From: Streptomyces rimosus
GTDB lineage: Bacteria; Actinomycetota; Actinomycetes; Streptomycetales; Streptomycetaceae
Assembly: GCF_008704655.1 (NCBI RefSeq)
Contig: NZ_CP023688.1
Location: 5,377,001-5,441,000, forward strand
Direction of reading: 5' to 3'
Length of the DNA stretch: 64,000 bases
Below the pieces are notes generated by a model that worked only from the letters and a program-made list of their open reading frames with translations, did not search any database and was not told where the DNA came from. The first letter of the stretch is position 1, and the number at the start of each line of letters is the position of its first letter. The translations under genes and the position numbers were made by a program. Below are positions 54,542 to 63,931 of the stretch, one piece after another.

Positions 54542-55318
54542 GTGGCCGGCGACCCGAGTAACGCATCACTGTGGACCGATGCCGACGTGTACGTCGGCCC
54601 CGTCACGGCGGCCAACCCCGCCAACGCCAACGCCCCGTTCGGTTCCGACTGGGGGCTGGTGGGCCTGCTGGACGGCGACGACGGTATGCCGGAAAGCAGG
54701 GATGAGGACACGGACGACAAGTTCGCCTGGGGCGGCATCCTTGTGCGCACGTCGCGGAGCCACTTCAAGCTGACCAAGTCGTTCAGCGTGCTGGAGGACA
54801 ACGCGGTGACCCGGTCGCTGATCTGGCCCGGATCGACCGAGTCGCAGATCATCGTGCCCGTGCCCGTCCCGGTGAAGATCGGGTTCGAGGTGCGGGACTC
54901 CGGTACCGGCAAGATCAAACGGCTCATCACTCGCCGCCACGCCATCGTCGAGGTCGACGGCGACGTGGACGAAAACGAGACCGACCTGACCAAGGTCACC
55001 CTCGTAGCCACGATCTTCCCGGACGGCTCGAAGGTCTTGTTCGACCGGCAGGGCACGCCGGTCCTGCAGTCCCTCGCCGTGGCCCCGTCCACGCAGTCCG
55101 TGGCGGTGGGCGCCATCGCGAGCCTGACCGCGACGGCCACCTATGACGACACCTCCACTCAGGACGTGACCACCACGGCGACCTGGACGTCCAGCGCGCC
55201 GACGAAGGCCACCGTAACGGCCGGCTTCGTCAAGGGCATCGCGACCGGCAGCGCCACGGTGACGGCGGCCTACAGCGGCCAGACCGCTACCTGCGCCGTC
55301 ACGGTGACCTCCTCCTGA
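54542..55318 (+). CDS. Major tail tube protein with C-terminal Ig-like (Big_2) domain
   Basis: This 258-residue protein has a tube domain at residues 1-170 (VYVGPVTAANPANANAPFGS, IWPGSTESQIIVPVPV, KIGFEVRDSGTGKIKRLITR) and a Big_2 domain at 178-256 (LAVAPSTQSVAVGAIASLTA, ATWTSSAPTKATVTAGFVKG). Such surface Ig domains are common on siphophage tails and are thought to bind carbohydrates. GTG 54542 follows TGAGGAGGA. Confidence 0.9.
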   Translation: MAGDPSNASLWTDADVYVGPVTAANPANANAPFGSDWGLVGLLDGDDGMPESRDEDTDDKFAWGGILVRTSRSHFKLTKSFSVLEDNAVTRSLIWPGSTESQIIVPVPVPVKIGFEVRDSGTGKIKRLITRRHAIVEVDGDVDENETDLTKVTLVATIFPDGSKVLFDRQGTPVLQSLAVAPSTQSVAVGAIASLTATATYDDTSTQDVTTTATWTSSAPTKATVTAGFVKGIATGSATVTAAYSGQTATCAVTVTSS

Positions 55319-55321
55319 CCG

Positions 55322-55361
55322 CCGGGGCGCGGGTGTTCGTCGCGGTTCGGCCGCGCCCCGG
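55322..55361 (+). terminator. Hairpin after the tail tube gene
   Basis: A perfect 11-bp stem (CCGGGGCGCGG) with an 18-nt loop lies just after the stop. It may lower expression of the genes downstream relative to the abundant tube protein. Confidence 0.6.
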
Positions 55362-55404
55362 TGCACCCCCTCTAACCGCGACCAACCGCGACAGGAGAGA
55401 AGCT

Positions 55405-55656
55405 GTGACTCGCATCCAGATTCTCGAACTACCCACCTTCTACCGCGAAAGCGGCGACGACGAGACACCGTTCGTTGTCATCATCGACCAGGCTGGCCCA
55501 TCGCTCATCTCCGTCGACGAGGCCAGCCGCCTGCACCTGGCAGAGAAGATCGGCGCGCGCGCCGTCCTTGTCTTCGAGGACAGTATCGAGATCCCGGGCA
55601 GCCGGATCGCCGTGCCTGGTGACGGGCAGGCTCCGTCAGGCACGGCAGAGATGTAG
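55405..55656 (+). CDS. Small tail-region protein
   Basis: This 83-residue protein has IQILELPTFYRESGDDETPF and FVVIIDQAGPSLISVDEASR. GTG 55405 follows ACAGGAGAGA. Unrecognised. Confidence 0.68.
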   Translation: MTRIQILELPTFYRESGDDETPFVVIIDQAGPSLISVDEASRLHLAEKIGARAVLVFEDSIEIPGSRIAVPGDGQAPSGTAEM

Positions 55657-55664
55657 GGGCGGGC

Positions 55665-56036
55665 ATGTCCATCTCCTGCACAGACGCCGAGATCCAGGCC
55701 CGGGCCGTACACCTCGGCCTCATCCAGGACGGCGAGGAGCTGCCCCGGCAGCTGCGCAGCCGCGTGGTCGCCTCCCTCATGCAGGAACGCCGCACGCAGA
55801 AAGCGCCGGCCGCCGAGGGGGAGCCCGCACGCGTCCGGCTGGCCCAGACGATCGTCGTGCAGCCGGGCGGCTCCATCCTCATCGACGGCGAGGAGCTGCC
55901 CTGGTTCGCAGGCCAGGACCCCATCGACGTCCATGTCCAGCACGACGGCAGCGGCAGCGTCCGCCTGACGCTGCTCGCCGACTCCGTACAGATCACCCCG
56001 CGCAAGCCCGACAGTGAGAGCGAGACCGCATCATGA
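55665..56036 (+). CDS. Tail-region protein
   Basis: This 123-residue protein has DAEIQARAVHLGLIQDGEEL and VVQPGGSILIDGEELPWFAG, a beta-rich fold. It is ATGA-coupled to the tail chaperone gene. Unrecognised. Confidence 0.68.
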   Translation: MSISCTDAEIQARAVHLGLIQDGEELPRQLRSRVVASLMQERRTQKAPAAEGEPARVRLAQTIVVQPGGSILIDGEELPWFAGQDPIDVHVQHDGSGSVRLTLLADSVQITPRKPDSESETAS

Positions 56037-56380
56037 CCACCCGAACCGCGACGAAGCACGCCGACGACGAGGTCTTCGACTTCAACCTGAACGCCGTCGA
56101 AGCCGAAGTCGAACTGCGCCCCTTCCGCTTCTTGTGGGGGCCGAAGAACCGTCGCTTCACCATGCAGCACGCCGAGGAACTGAACGTGTGGCAGCTCATG
56201 GAGCGCGCCGACGGCGGCGATGTCGGCGCCGTGCTGAGCGCCCTCGAGACCGGCCTGGGCAAGGAGGAGTGGACCGCCTTCCGGGAGATCCCGATGCCGC
56301 AGTACAAGATGAAGGCGCTCTTCGAGGCGTACAAGCAGCACTGCGGCATGGGGGAATCCGGGGCCTCGTCAGGCTCCTGA
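56033..56380 (+). CDS. Tail assembly chaperone, short form (gpG-like)
   Basis: This 115-residue protein (FDFNLNAVEAEVELRPFRFL, MQHAEELNVWQLMERADGGD, FREIPMPQYKMKALFEAYKQ) precedes the tape measure gene. It ends shortly after the slippery GGGGGAA at 56350-56356. The short form is made without frameshift and is expected in excess. Confidence 0.88.
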   Translation: MTTRTATKHADDEVFDFNLNAVEAEVELRPFRFLWGPKNRRFTMQHAEELNVWQLMERADGGDVGAVLSALETGLGKEEWTAFREIPMPQYKMKALFEAYKQHCGMGESGASSGS

Positions 56381-56787
56381 GGGAGCACGGCGAGGCCATC
56401 GAGGCCGATCTGCGCCAGTACTACGGCGTGCGGCTGTCGGACCTGTTCCGCGGCCGCCTGACGTGGCGGGAGCTGCGCGTGCTGCTGCGCCAGCTCCCAG
56501 CCGCCGCCCGCACCTGGATCGCGCTCGGCCAGGAGGATCAGCTCTGGGGTCTGTCCGAGCATCTGCAGGCCATGGCCGTGGACGAGCTGCGCATAGCGAA
56601 CTGGCAACGGGAGAATGAGGGCCGGGAGAAGTCCAAGCAGACCAAGCATCCCAAGCCCATCCCGCGGCCCAGCAGCAAGCGGGATAAGACCGCCGCTGAG
56701 AGCCCGGAGCGCAAGGCTGCCCGCACGGCGGCGCTGGAGCGGGCAGCGGCCCGCCGCGCGGCCATCGCCGCAGGCGAGATCACCTGA
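56033..56787 (+). CDS. Tail assembly chaperone, long form by -1 frameshift (gpGT-like)
   Basis: At GGGGGAA (56350-56356) a -1 shift joins the short form to a frame read from about 56353. That frame encodes GIRGLVRLLREHGEAIEADL, LSDLFRGRLTWRELRVLLRQ and a basic Lys/Pro/Ala tail, giving about 251 residues. The downstream frame has no start of its own near the junction. Programmed frameshifting in this position is a hallmark of siphophage tails; the ratio sets tape-measure chaperoning. Confidence 0.85.
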
Positions 56788-56813
56788 CGTAACGCACAGC
56801 CGAGGGGGTGCCC

Positions 56814-59800
56814 ATGCCCTCCGTCGGCTACGCCACACTGCAGATCATCCCGTCGGTGCGCGGCATCGGCGATGAACTGCGCCGCCAGCTCGTCGGCCCG
56901 TCCGCCGACGCCGGCCAGGAGGCCGGGGAGTCGGCGGGCGGGGGGCTGAGCGACAAACTGAAGAAGGGCGCGGCCGCTGCGGGCGTGGCGGCCGGCGCCA
57001 TCCTGGTCAAGGGCCTCGTCGACGCCATCGGCCAGGCGGACGTCACCAGCAAGCTGCAGGCGCAGCTCGGCACCTCGAACAAGGTGGCGTCCGCGCAGGG
57101 CAAGCTCGCGGGGAAGCTGTACAGCTCGGGCGTCACCGGTTCGTTCGAGGAGGCGGCGGACGCGATTCGCTCGGTGGTCTCGGCGGGCCTGGCTCCGCCG
57201 AACGCCACCAACGCGCAGCTGCAGTCGATGGCCACCAAGGCGTCGGACGTGGCGGGCACGTTCGGCGAGGAGCTGGGTGGTGTCACCAACGCCGTCGCGC
57301 AGTTGATGCGCACCGGGTTGGTGAAGAACGCGAACGAAGCGTTCGACCTGATCACCGCCGGGTTCCAGTCCGGGGCCAACAAGGCCGAGGACTTGCTGGA
57401 CACGATCAATGAGTACAGCACTCAGTTCCGGCGCCTGGGCCTGGACGGGCCCACTGCCATCGGGCTGCTGACCCAGGGCCTGAAGGCGGGCGCGCGTGAC
57501 GCCGACCAGGTCGCCGACGGCATCGGCCAGTTCGGCGAGCGGGCCCTGGCCGGCGGCACCGCAGTGGACGAGGCGTTCGAGAGCATCGGGCTCAGCTCCT
57601 CGGACATGGCCGCGAAGATCGGCAAGGGCGGGGCGTCGGCAGCCGGCGCTCTCCAGCAGACGCTCGACGCGATGCGCGGCACCAAAGACGAGCAGGTCAA
57701 GCTCAACGCCGCCGCCGCGCTGTTCGGCGACCCCGGCAACGTGATGGGCGCTGCTCTATACGCGCTTAACCCGGCCAGCGCCGCCGCCGCGTCGGGCATG
57801 AACAAGACCGCGGGCGCCGCCGGGCGGCTGGGGAACACCTTGCGCAGCGGTCCGGCCTACGAGCTGCAGGTGTTCGCCCGCACCCTGCAGCAGTCCCTGG
57901 TCGACTTCCTCGGCGGCAAGGTACTGCCCGTCCTGGGGCAGGTCGGCGCGTGGGTCAACGCCAACGTTCTGCCGCCGCTGTCCGGTCTGGCGTCGATCGT
58001 GGGTGCCGTCCTGGTGCCGGTGCTGACCGGGCTGTGGAACGTCGGCACCGGAGTGGTCGGCTGGCTGCAGTCCATGGGCACGTGGCTGATCCCCATCGGC
58101 ATCGCCGTGACCGGCCTGACCGTGGCCATCACCGCGCAGCGCATCGCCGTCGCGCTGACCACCGCGGTGTTCTCCGTCTACCGCGCCGCGATCCTGGGCT
58201 GGGCCGCGGTGCAGCGCGGCGCCATCGTCGTCCAGGCCGCCTTCAACGCGGTCATGAACGCCAACCCGATCATTCTGATCATCACGGCGATCCTGGCGCT
58301 CGGCGCCGCCGTGGTCGTGGCGTACCAGAAGGTCGGCTGGTTCCGCACCGCCGTACAGACCGCCTGGGCAGGCATCCAGACGGCCGCGCTGTGGGCCTGG
58401 ACCAACGTCCTCCAGCCCATGTTCGCCGCCTTCCGCGCCGGGCTGGCGGCGATCGGCGCGGCCGCGTCCTGGCTCTGGACGACGATCCTTGCGCCGGTGT
58501 TCTCGTTCATCGGGACCGCCGCCCGCATCCTCGCGACGATCATCGCGTTCGTCGTCGCGGGACCCATCATCCTCGCCGTCCGGGCGATCGGCGCGATCTT
58601 CTCCTGGCTCTGGGTGAACGTCATTTCACCGGTCGTCGGATGGATCGGCGCCCGCGTCTCCTGGCTCAACACGAACATCATCCAGCCGAACATCCTGGCG
58701 ATCCGGCTGGCCGTCTCCGCGGTGGGGGCCGGATTCTCCTGGCTCTGGCGTTCGATCATCCAGCCGGTACTGGGGTGGATCGCGTCGAAGGCGATCTGGC
58801 TCTGGACTTTTGGGATCAAGCCCAGCTTCGGCCTGCTGCGCCAAGGACTGGACGCCGTCGGCGGCGCGTTCTCGTGGCTGTGGCGCTCGATCGTTCAGCC
58901 CGTTCTGGGCTGGATCGGCGACAAGGCCGGGTGGCTCTGGCGCAACGCGATCAAGCCCGCGTTCGATCTGATCGGCCGCGGCGTCGCCGCGGTCGGCCGC
59001 AGCTTCGAGGACGCGAAGAACTTCATCGGCCGGGCGTGGGGCCAGCTCGAGAGCATCGCGAAGAAGCCGGTTCGCTTCATCATCGGCACTGTCTACAACA
59101 AGGGCATCGTCCCCACCTGGAACTTGATCGCGGGCGCGTTCGGCGCCCCTGAGATCAAGGCCATGGACATCCGGGGCTGGGCACGCGGCGGCCCGGTCCG
59201 CGGTCCGGGTACCGAGCGGTCCGACTCGGTACCGGCCTGGCTGTCGAACAACGAGCACGTGTGGACCGGCAAGGAGGTGCGCGGCGCGGGCGGGCACGGC
59301 GCCGTCATGGGCCTGCGCCGGCTGGCCTCCTCCGGGCGCCTGAACCTGAAGGGCGGCCTGCCCGCGTTCAAGGACGGCGGCGGCCTGTTCGGCTGGATCG
59401 GCTCGGCGGCGTCCACCCTCAAGGGCTGGGGCTCGGCCGCCTGGGACAAGGTGAAGTCCGCCGCGTCCTGGCTGGGGGAGACGATCGAGGCGTCCGCGCG
59501 GGCGGGCGTCAAGAACATCGTGGACCCGCTGCTGGCCAAGCTGCCGGGCGCCGACACCGGGTTCGGCAAGATGATCCGCCGGATGCCCACGAAGATCGTG
59601 GATGCCATCTTCGGGTACTCCAAGAAGGCCGACGAGAAGGGTGCGGCGGTCGGTGCCGCGGCGGCCGGTCCGGGTGCGCTGGGCAAGTGGATCGCGCAGG
59701 CCATGCGCATCACCCACGTCCCGGCGTCGTGGGCGGGGCCGCTGCGCACGCTCATCATGCGCGAGTCCGGCGGCAACCCCAAGGCGATCAACCTCTGGGA

Positions 59801-61157
59801 CAGCAACGCCAAGGCGGGCTACCCGTCGCAGGGTCTGATGCAGACGATCCCGCAGACGTTCGCCGCCTACCGGCTGAAGTCCCTGCCGAACGACATCACG
59901 CACCCGATCGCCAACATCGTGGCAGGCATCCGCTACATCCTCTCCCGCTACGGGTCGATCTTTAAGGTGCAGCAGGCCGTCGGCAGTACGCCCAAGGGCT
60001 ACGCCTCCGGCGGCCGGCCGCGGGCCGGGGAACTGGCCTGGGTCGGCGAACGCGGCGCCGAGCTGGTGCGCTTCGGCTCCGGCGGCGCCACGGTCTACGA
60101 CCACCGCACGTCGATGTCCATGGCCGCGGGCCTGGGGGCGCGCGGGTTCGCCAAGGGCACCCCGGCGGCCCGTGCCCGCTCCGAGGTCGGCGGCGACCTG
60201 GCGAAGTTCACGAAGTCGCTGACCGGGTCAGCTGCCTCGATCGCCTCGGCGACCAAGGAACTGGCCAAGGACTTGGCGGCGGCGGGCGGTGCGGGCAAGC
60301 GCCTGGCGGCGAACACGAACCGCACCTCGGCCAGCCTGCAGGCGCTGGCCAAGCAGCGGGATGCGCTGTCCTCGACCATCTCCAAGGCGAAGGCGGCGGC
60401 CGCCGACCAGTCCAAGGTGGCGTCCGACTACCTGGGGCTGGGGCAGATCGGCGAGGTCAAGACGATCGGCGACGTGATCGGGCGGCTGCAGGAGCGGCAG
60501 GCCGCGGTCAAGTCCCGTGAGCAGGACTTCGCGGCGCTGTCGAAGAAGGGCCTGTCGAAGTCGGCGATCACGCAGTTGTCCGCGCTCGGCCTGGACAGCC
60601 CGCTGGCGTCCATCCTCGCCGGGGCGTCCAAGACGGATCTGGCGCTGTTCGACAAGCTGCTCGCGCAGAGCGGCGGCCTGGCGACCAGCTACGGCAACAC
60701 GGTCGCCGACGCCATGTACGACAGCGGCAAGCAGGCGTCCAAGGGGTTCCTGACCGGGCTGCTCGGCCAGCAGAAGCTGCTGCAGAGCGCCATGAACACC
60801 ATGGGCGCGGCGCTGGTGCGCGGCATCAAGTCCGCACTGAAGATCAAATCCCCGTCGCGGGTGATGCGCGACGAGGTCGGCGCGCAGGTCGGCGCCGGTC
60901 TGGTCGCGGGCATGGACGGCACCACCCCAGCGGTTGCGGCAGCGGCCGCCCGCATGGCCGACACCGCGGCCGGTGCCGGATGGCGCTCTCCCGAGGTCGG
61001 CTCTGCTGCGGGCTCCGGCTCCGGGCTGCCGCGTGAGGTGGTTCTGTCCGGGCCGCTGTACCTCGAAGGCGGCGAGTTCGCCGGCATCGTGCGCGGCGTC
61101 GTCCGCGAGGAACAGGACGCGCTGGTCATGCAGGCCGGTGCCGGAAGGAGGTCATAG
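56814..61157 (+). CDS. Tape measure protein with lytic transglycosylase domain
   Basis: This 1447-residue protein has an N-terminal TP901-type core (about 60-340, NKVASAQGKLAGKLYSSGVT) and hydrophobic helices (about 400-500). Trp-rich 45-residue repeats (507-730) follow. A lysozyme-like SLT domain near 960-1065 (LIMRESGGNPKAINLWDSNA, Glu984; SQGLMQTIPQTF) and a C-terminal helical tail complete it. At about 1.5 Angstrom per residue it predicts a tail of roughly 215 nm. The SLT part likely opens peptidoglycan during DNA entry. ATG 56814 follows GAGGGGG. Confidence 0.94.
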   Translation: MPSVGYATLQIIPSVRGIGDELRRQLVGPSADAGQEAGESAGGGLSDKLKKGAAAAGVAAGAILVKGLVDAIGQADVTSKLQAQLGTSNKVASAQGKLAGKLYSSGVTGSFEEAADAIRSVVSAGLAPPNATNAQLQSMATKASDVAGTFGEELGGVTNAVAQLMRTGLVKNANEAFDLITAGFQSGANKAEDLLDTINEYSTQFRRLGLDGPTAIGLLTQGLKAGARDADQVADGIGQFGERALAGGTAVDEAFESIGLSSSDMAAKIGKGGASAAGALQQTLDAMRGTKDEQVKLNAAAALFGDPGNVMGAALYALNPASAAAASGMNKTAGAAGRLGNTLRSGPAYELQVFARTLQQSLVDFLGGKVLPVLGQVGAWVNANVLPPLSGLASIVGAVLVPVLTGLWNVGTGVVGWLQSMGTWLIPIGIAVTGLTVAITAQRIAVALTTAVFSVYRAAILGWAAVQRGAIVVQAAFNAVMNANPIILIITAILALGAAVVVAYQKVGWFRTAVQTAWAGIQTAALWAWTNVLQPMFAAFRAGLAAIGAAASWLWTTILAPVFSFIGTAARILATIIAFVVAGPIILAVRAIGAIFSWLWVNVISPVVGWIGARVSWLNTNIIQPNILAIRLAVSAVGAGFSWLWRSIIQPVLGWIASKAIWLWTFGIKPSFGLLRQGLDAVGGAFSWLWRSIVQPVLGWIGDKAGWLWRNAIKPAFDLIGRGVAAVGRSFEDAKNFIGRAWGQLESIAKKPVRFIIGTVYNKGIVPTWNLIAGAFGAPEIKAMDIRGWARGGPVRGPGTERSDSVPAWLSNNEHVWTGKEVRGAGGHGAVMGLRRLASSGRLNLKGGLPAFKDGGGLFGWIGSAASTLKGWGSAAWDKVKSAASWLGETIEASARAGVKNIVDPLLAKLPGADTGFGKMIRRMPTKIVDAIFGYSKKADEKGAAVGAAAAGPGALGKWIAQAMRITHVPASWAGPLRTLIMRESGGNPKAINLWDSNAKAGYPSQGLMQTIPQTFAAYRLKSLPNDITHPIANIVAGIRYILSRYGSIFKVQQAVGSTPKGYASGGRPRAGELAWVGERGAELVRFGSGGATVYDHRTSMSMAAGLGARGFAKGTPAARARSEVGGDLAKFTKSLTGSAASIASATKELAKDLAAAGGAGKRLAANTNRTSASLQALAKQRDALSSTISKAKAAAADQSKVASDYLGLGQIGEVKTIGDVIGRLQERQAAVKSREQDFAALSKKGLSKSAITQLSALGLDSPLASILAGASKTDLALFDKLLAQSGGLATSYGNTVADAMYDSGKQASKGFLTGLLGQQKLLQSAMNTMGAALVRGIKSALKIKSPSRVMRDEVGAQVGAGLVAGMDGTTPAVAAAAARMADTAAGAGWRSPEVGSAAGSGSGLPREVVLSGPLYLEGGEFAGIVRGVVREEQDALVMQAGAGRRS
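58332..59003 (+). repeat. Five 135-bp (45-residue) tandem repeats in the tape measure gene
   Basis: Units cover residues 507-550 (44 long) and 551-595, 596-640, 641-685 and 686-730 (45 each). The consensus is (F/A)SWLWxxIIxPVxGWI, then about ten variable residues and WLW, then xxIxP and a helix ending AVGxx. The last two units are nearly identical over FSWLWRSI and QPVLGWI. Confidence 0.8.
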
Positions 61158-62024
61158 ATGGCCATCGTCATCAACCCGAGCATCCCCCCGCCGGCGCCAC
61201 CGGTGGAGGCGGTCAGCCCGGACGGCATCCTCACCGCGCGCCGGGACGACGCCTACGCCGGGGTGTACCTGATCGCCGACTACACGGCTGCATCCCCGCC
61301 TCCGGCGCGGGTGCGGTTCGTGCGGGTCGGCGCGGACGGCACGGTGGCCGAGGTGCGCGGCGGGGACGCGGCCTGGGCGCCGGGTGGCATGGCGGTCGCC
61401 TACGACCACGAGGCCCCGCTCGGCGCCGCCTCCGTGTGGTTCGCCTACCCGGTCGATGCCTCCGGCATGATCGGCGCCCCCAGCCAGGGGGTGGCCCTGG
61501 CAGTGCCGGAGCCGGACGCGCCGCAGGACGTGTGGCTCAAGAGCATCACCGAACCGGGCCTGTCGATGCGAGTGCTGGTGCTGGCCTGGCCGCAGATGGA
61601 GTACGGCGAGAGGCAGGAGCGGTTTGACGTGCTGGGGGCCTCGGCGCCGGTGATGCGGGTGGACGCCTGGTCACTCCCGACATCCACCGTGACCATCGAG
61701 ACGGCGACGCTGGACGAACGCCTCGCGCTGCGCTCCCTACTGACGACAGGCACGACCGTGCTGGCGCAGACCCGCGCCGAGTACGGCCGCGAGGACACCT
61801 ACTGGGTACCCGGAAAGATCACGGAAACGATGCCGGGCGACGCAGGCGACCCGCACCGCACGTGGGAGGTCCCAGTGACCGCCGTGGACCGGCCGCCCAC
61901 CATCGACACCCCACTGCGCATCCCGGGCCGCTCATACGCCGATTCGGCGGTGCCGTGGCCCACCTACGCGGACCGCACGGCGACCGGGCAGACGTACCAC
62001 GCGGTGACCACGGGCGGCGGGTGA
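61158..62024 (+). CDS. Distal tail-type protein
   Basis: This 288-residue beta-rich protein has ASPPPARVRFVRVGADGTVA, SVWFAYPVDASGMIGAPSQG and a C-terminal part (RVDAWSLPTSTVTIETATLD, RTWEVPVTAVDRPP) typical of distal tail or baseplate hub proteins. It follows the tape measure at once, the standard Dit position. Confidence 0.78.
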   Translation: MAIVINPSIPPPAPPVEAVSPDGILTARRDDAYAGVYLIADYTAASPPPARVRFVRVGADGTVAEVRGGDAAWAPGGMAVAYDHEAPLGAASVWFAYPVDASGMIGAPSQGVALAVPEPDAPQDVWLKSITEPGLSMRVLVLAWPQMEYGERQERFDVLGASAPVMRVDAWSLPTSTVTIETATLDERLALRSLLTTGTTVLAQTRAEYGREDTYWVPGKITETMPGDAGDPHRTWEVPVTAVDRPPTIDTPLRIPGRSYADSAVPWPTYADRTATGQTYHAVTTGGG

Positions 62025-62030
62025 GGCGCC

Positions 62031-63128
62031 GTGTGGCCCGTCTCTCGGCGCTGGGATCCGGCCTTGCGCCACGCGCACCGCATGACCGCCCGCGCCACCA
62101 TCCTGCCGCCGGTCGGCGCGCCGTTCACCGCCCGGCTGCTGTCGTGGTCAGTGACCGCCGACCGCACCGCCCAGACCCGCCGTACCCTGCAGGCCACCCT
62201 GGCGCCCGGCACTCGCCAGGCCCTGGACGGCGTCACCGTCCAGGGCGGCTACCTGCAGCTCGACGTCGGCTTCGACTACCTCGACGGGTCACAGGAACTG
62301 GTCCCTCAGGGCCTGTTCCGCCTCGACTCGGAGGACGCGGAGCGGCCCGACGGCGGCCTCGCGGCGCAGGGCTACGGCCGCGAAAAGGTGGTGGCCGACG
62401 ACAAGTTCCTGGCCCCGCGCACCGAGCCGGCCAACTCCAGCGCCCTGGATCTGATCGAGACGCTGCTGACGGAGTCGGTGCCCACGGCCACCGTGCACCG
62501 CCGCACCACCCGCGACGCCGCGGTGCCGCGCACCACCTGGGAGCGCGAGAGATGGGAGGCGATCGACGGCACCGACGCGTCGCTGGCCCGTTCCATCGGC
62601 GTGGAGGTGTGGGCAGACGGGCGTGGCCAGTTCGTCATCACCGCCGTGCCGACCCTGGCCGACCCGCCGGTGTGGACGGTCGACGAGGGGCCCGGAGGTG
62701 TCCTCATCAAGGCGTCGCGGTCCTCGTCTACCGAGGGCGTCAACAACATCATCGTGGCCGTCGGGGATGGCGCCAACGGCTCGACTCCGGTCGGGCCGCT
62801 CATCGTCCGCGACACCGACCCCACCTCCCCGACCCGCGTGGACGGCCCGTTCGGCAGGCGCCCACGCTTCTACTCCTCACCGCTGCTGACCACGCTCGCG
62901 CAGGCCGACACCGCCGCCCGCTCCCTGCTCGCCAACTCGCTGGGGCTGGCCTCCGGGCTGTCCTTCTCGGCCGTCCCCAACCCGGCGCTGGAGCCGGGCG
63001 ACGTGGTCCTGGTCAAGACCGGTGGCCCAGCGGAGCTGCACATCATCGACAAGATCACGCTGTCCTCCACCGGCGCCATGACCTGCGAGACCCGATCCAC
63101 CAAGGCCGACGACGGAGGCACCACTTGA
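62031..63128 (+). CDS. DUF5047-type tail protein
   Basis: This 365-residue protein begins RRWDPALRHAHRMTARATIL and has LLSWSVTADRTAQTRRTLQA, FRLDSEDAERPDGGLAAQGY, VNNIIVAVGDGANG and VDGPFGRRPRFYSSP, the DUF5047 pattern of Streptomyces phage tails. It is likely a baseplate hub or tail-tip component. GTG 62031. Confidence 0.82.
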   Translation: MWPVSRRWDPALRHAHRMTARATILPPVGAPFTARLLSWSVTADRTAQTRRTLQATLAPGTRQALDGVTVQGGYLQLDVGFDYLDGSQELVPQGLFRLDSEDAERPDGGLAAQGYGREKVVADDKFLAPRTEPANSSALDLIETLLTESVPTATVHRRTTRDAAVPRTTWERERWEAIDGTDASLARSIGVEVWADGRGQFVITAVPTLADPPVWTVDEGPGGVLIKASRSSSTEGVNNIIVAVGDGANGSTPVGPLIVRDTDPTSPTRVDGPFGRRPRFYSSPLLTTLAQADTAARSLLANSLGLASGLSFSAVPNPALEPGDVVLVKTGGPAELHIIDKITLSSTGAMTCETRSTKADDGGTT

Positions 63129-63349
63129 ATCTGATCGATGCGCTGCTGCCGCGGGCCAGCAACCCCACCGGCGGCAGTGCCGTCGTCTCGGCCGTCAACA
63201 CGGACGGGACCGTCGACATCAGCGTGGACGGCGCCACCGTGCCCGCGGCCTGCCTGGAGGGCTACGCCGACCGAACCCCCGGTGACGTGGTGTTCGTCCT
63301 GCCCGTGCGCGGCGGCTACGTCGTGATCAACCGCTTCTCCACCAGCTAA
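63125..63349 (+). CDS. Small tail-tip protein
   Basis: This 74-residue beta-rich protein has GGSAVVSAVNTDGTVDISVD and GDVVFVLPVRGGYVVINRF, resembling an OB-like baseplate spike element. The probable start is TTG 63125, overlapping the previous stop (TTGA). Confidence 0.72.
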   Translation: MNLIDALLPRASNPTGGSAVVSAVNTDGTVDISVDGATVPAACLEGYADRTPGDVVFVLPVRGGYVVINRFSTS

Positions 63350-63359
63350 GGAGTCGCCC

Positions 63360-63920
63360 GTGCCCACCACCCCTGTCGGCAGCGCCCCTTATCCGGCAGG
63401 CGCCGACGCCGACGACGTCCCCGCCGACATGATGGCGCTCGCCCTGTGGGCCTCCACCCGCGTGGTCATGACCTTCGCCGACGCCGCCGCGCGCGACGCC
63501 GCGCTGACCTCGCCGACGCCCGGCATGGTCGCCTGGCTCTCCAGCCCCGGATCACTGACCGTGCGGACCGCAACGGCCTGGCGCACTGCCTGGTCGGCCA
63601 TCTCCTGGATCGACATCACGTTGTCCAGCGGCTACGAGACCTACGGCACCACCCCGCAGGCGGCCATCGACGGCGGAAACTTCATCGTGCTGCGTGGCGG
63701 CGTACAGAAGACCACCGGCACCCAGCTGGCCAACGGCGAGGTCATCGGGACGATCCCCTCCGCCCTCGGCAACCCCCTGTCCGGGGACTACCCGATCGCC
63801 ATGCAGTACCTTTCCAGCTCGGCCAGCCGCCTCTACGTCGCCACCGGGCGGACCCTCACCTACTTCGGCGTCAACACCGGCTGGATCAGCCTCAACGGCG
63901 TCCGCATCCCCCTCGCTTAG
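63360..63920 (+). CDS. Minor tail / fibre-related protein
   Basis: This 186-residue protein has an N-terminal DAAARDAALTSPTPGMVAWL-type region often seen in actinophage tail proteins, then SSGYETYGTTPQAAIDGGNF and a beta-rich end. GTG 63360 follows AAGGAG. Confidence 0.72.
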   Translation: MPTTPVGSAPYPAGADADDVPADMMALALWASTRVVMTFADAAARDAALTSPTPGMVAWLSSPGSLTVRTATAWRTAWSAISWIDITLSSGYETYGTTPQAAIDGGNFIVLRGGVQKTTGTQLANGEVIGTIPSALGNPLSGDYPIAMQYLSSSASRLYVATGRTLTYFGVNTGWISLNGVRIPLA

Positions 63921-63931
63921 GAGATCGGCAC

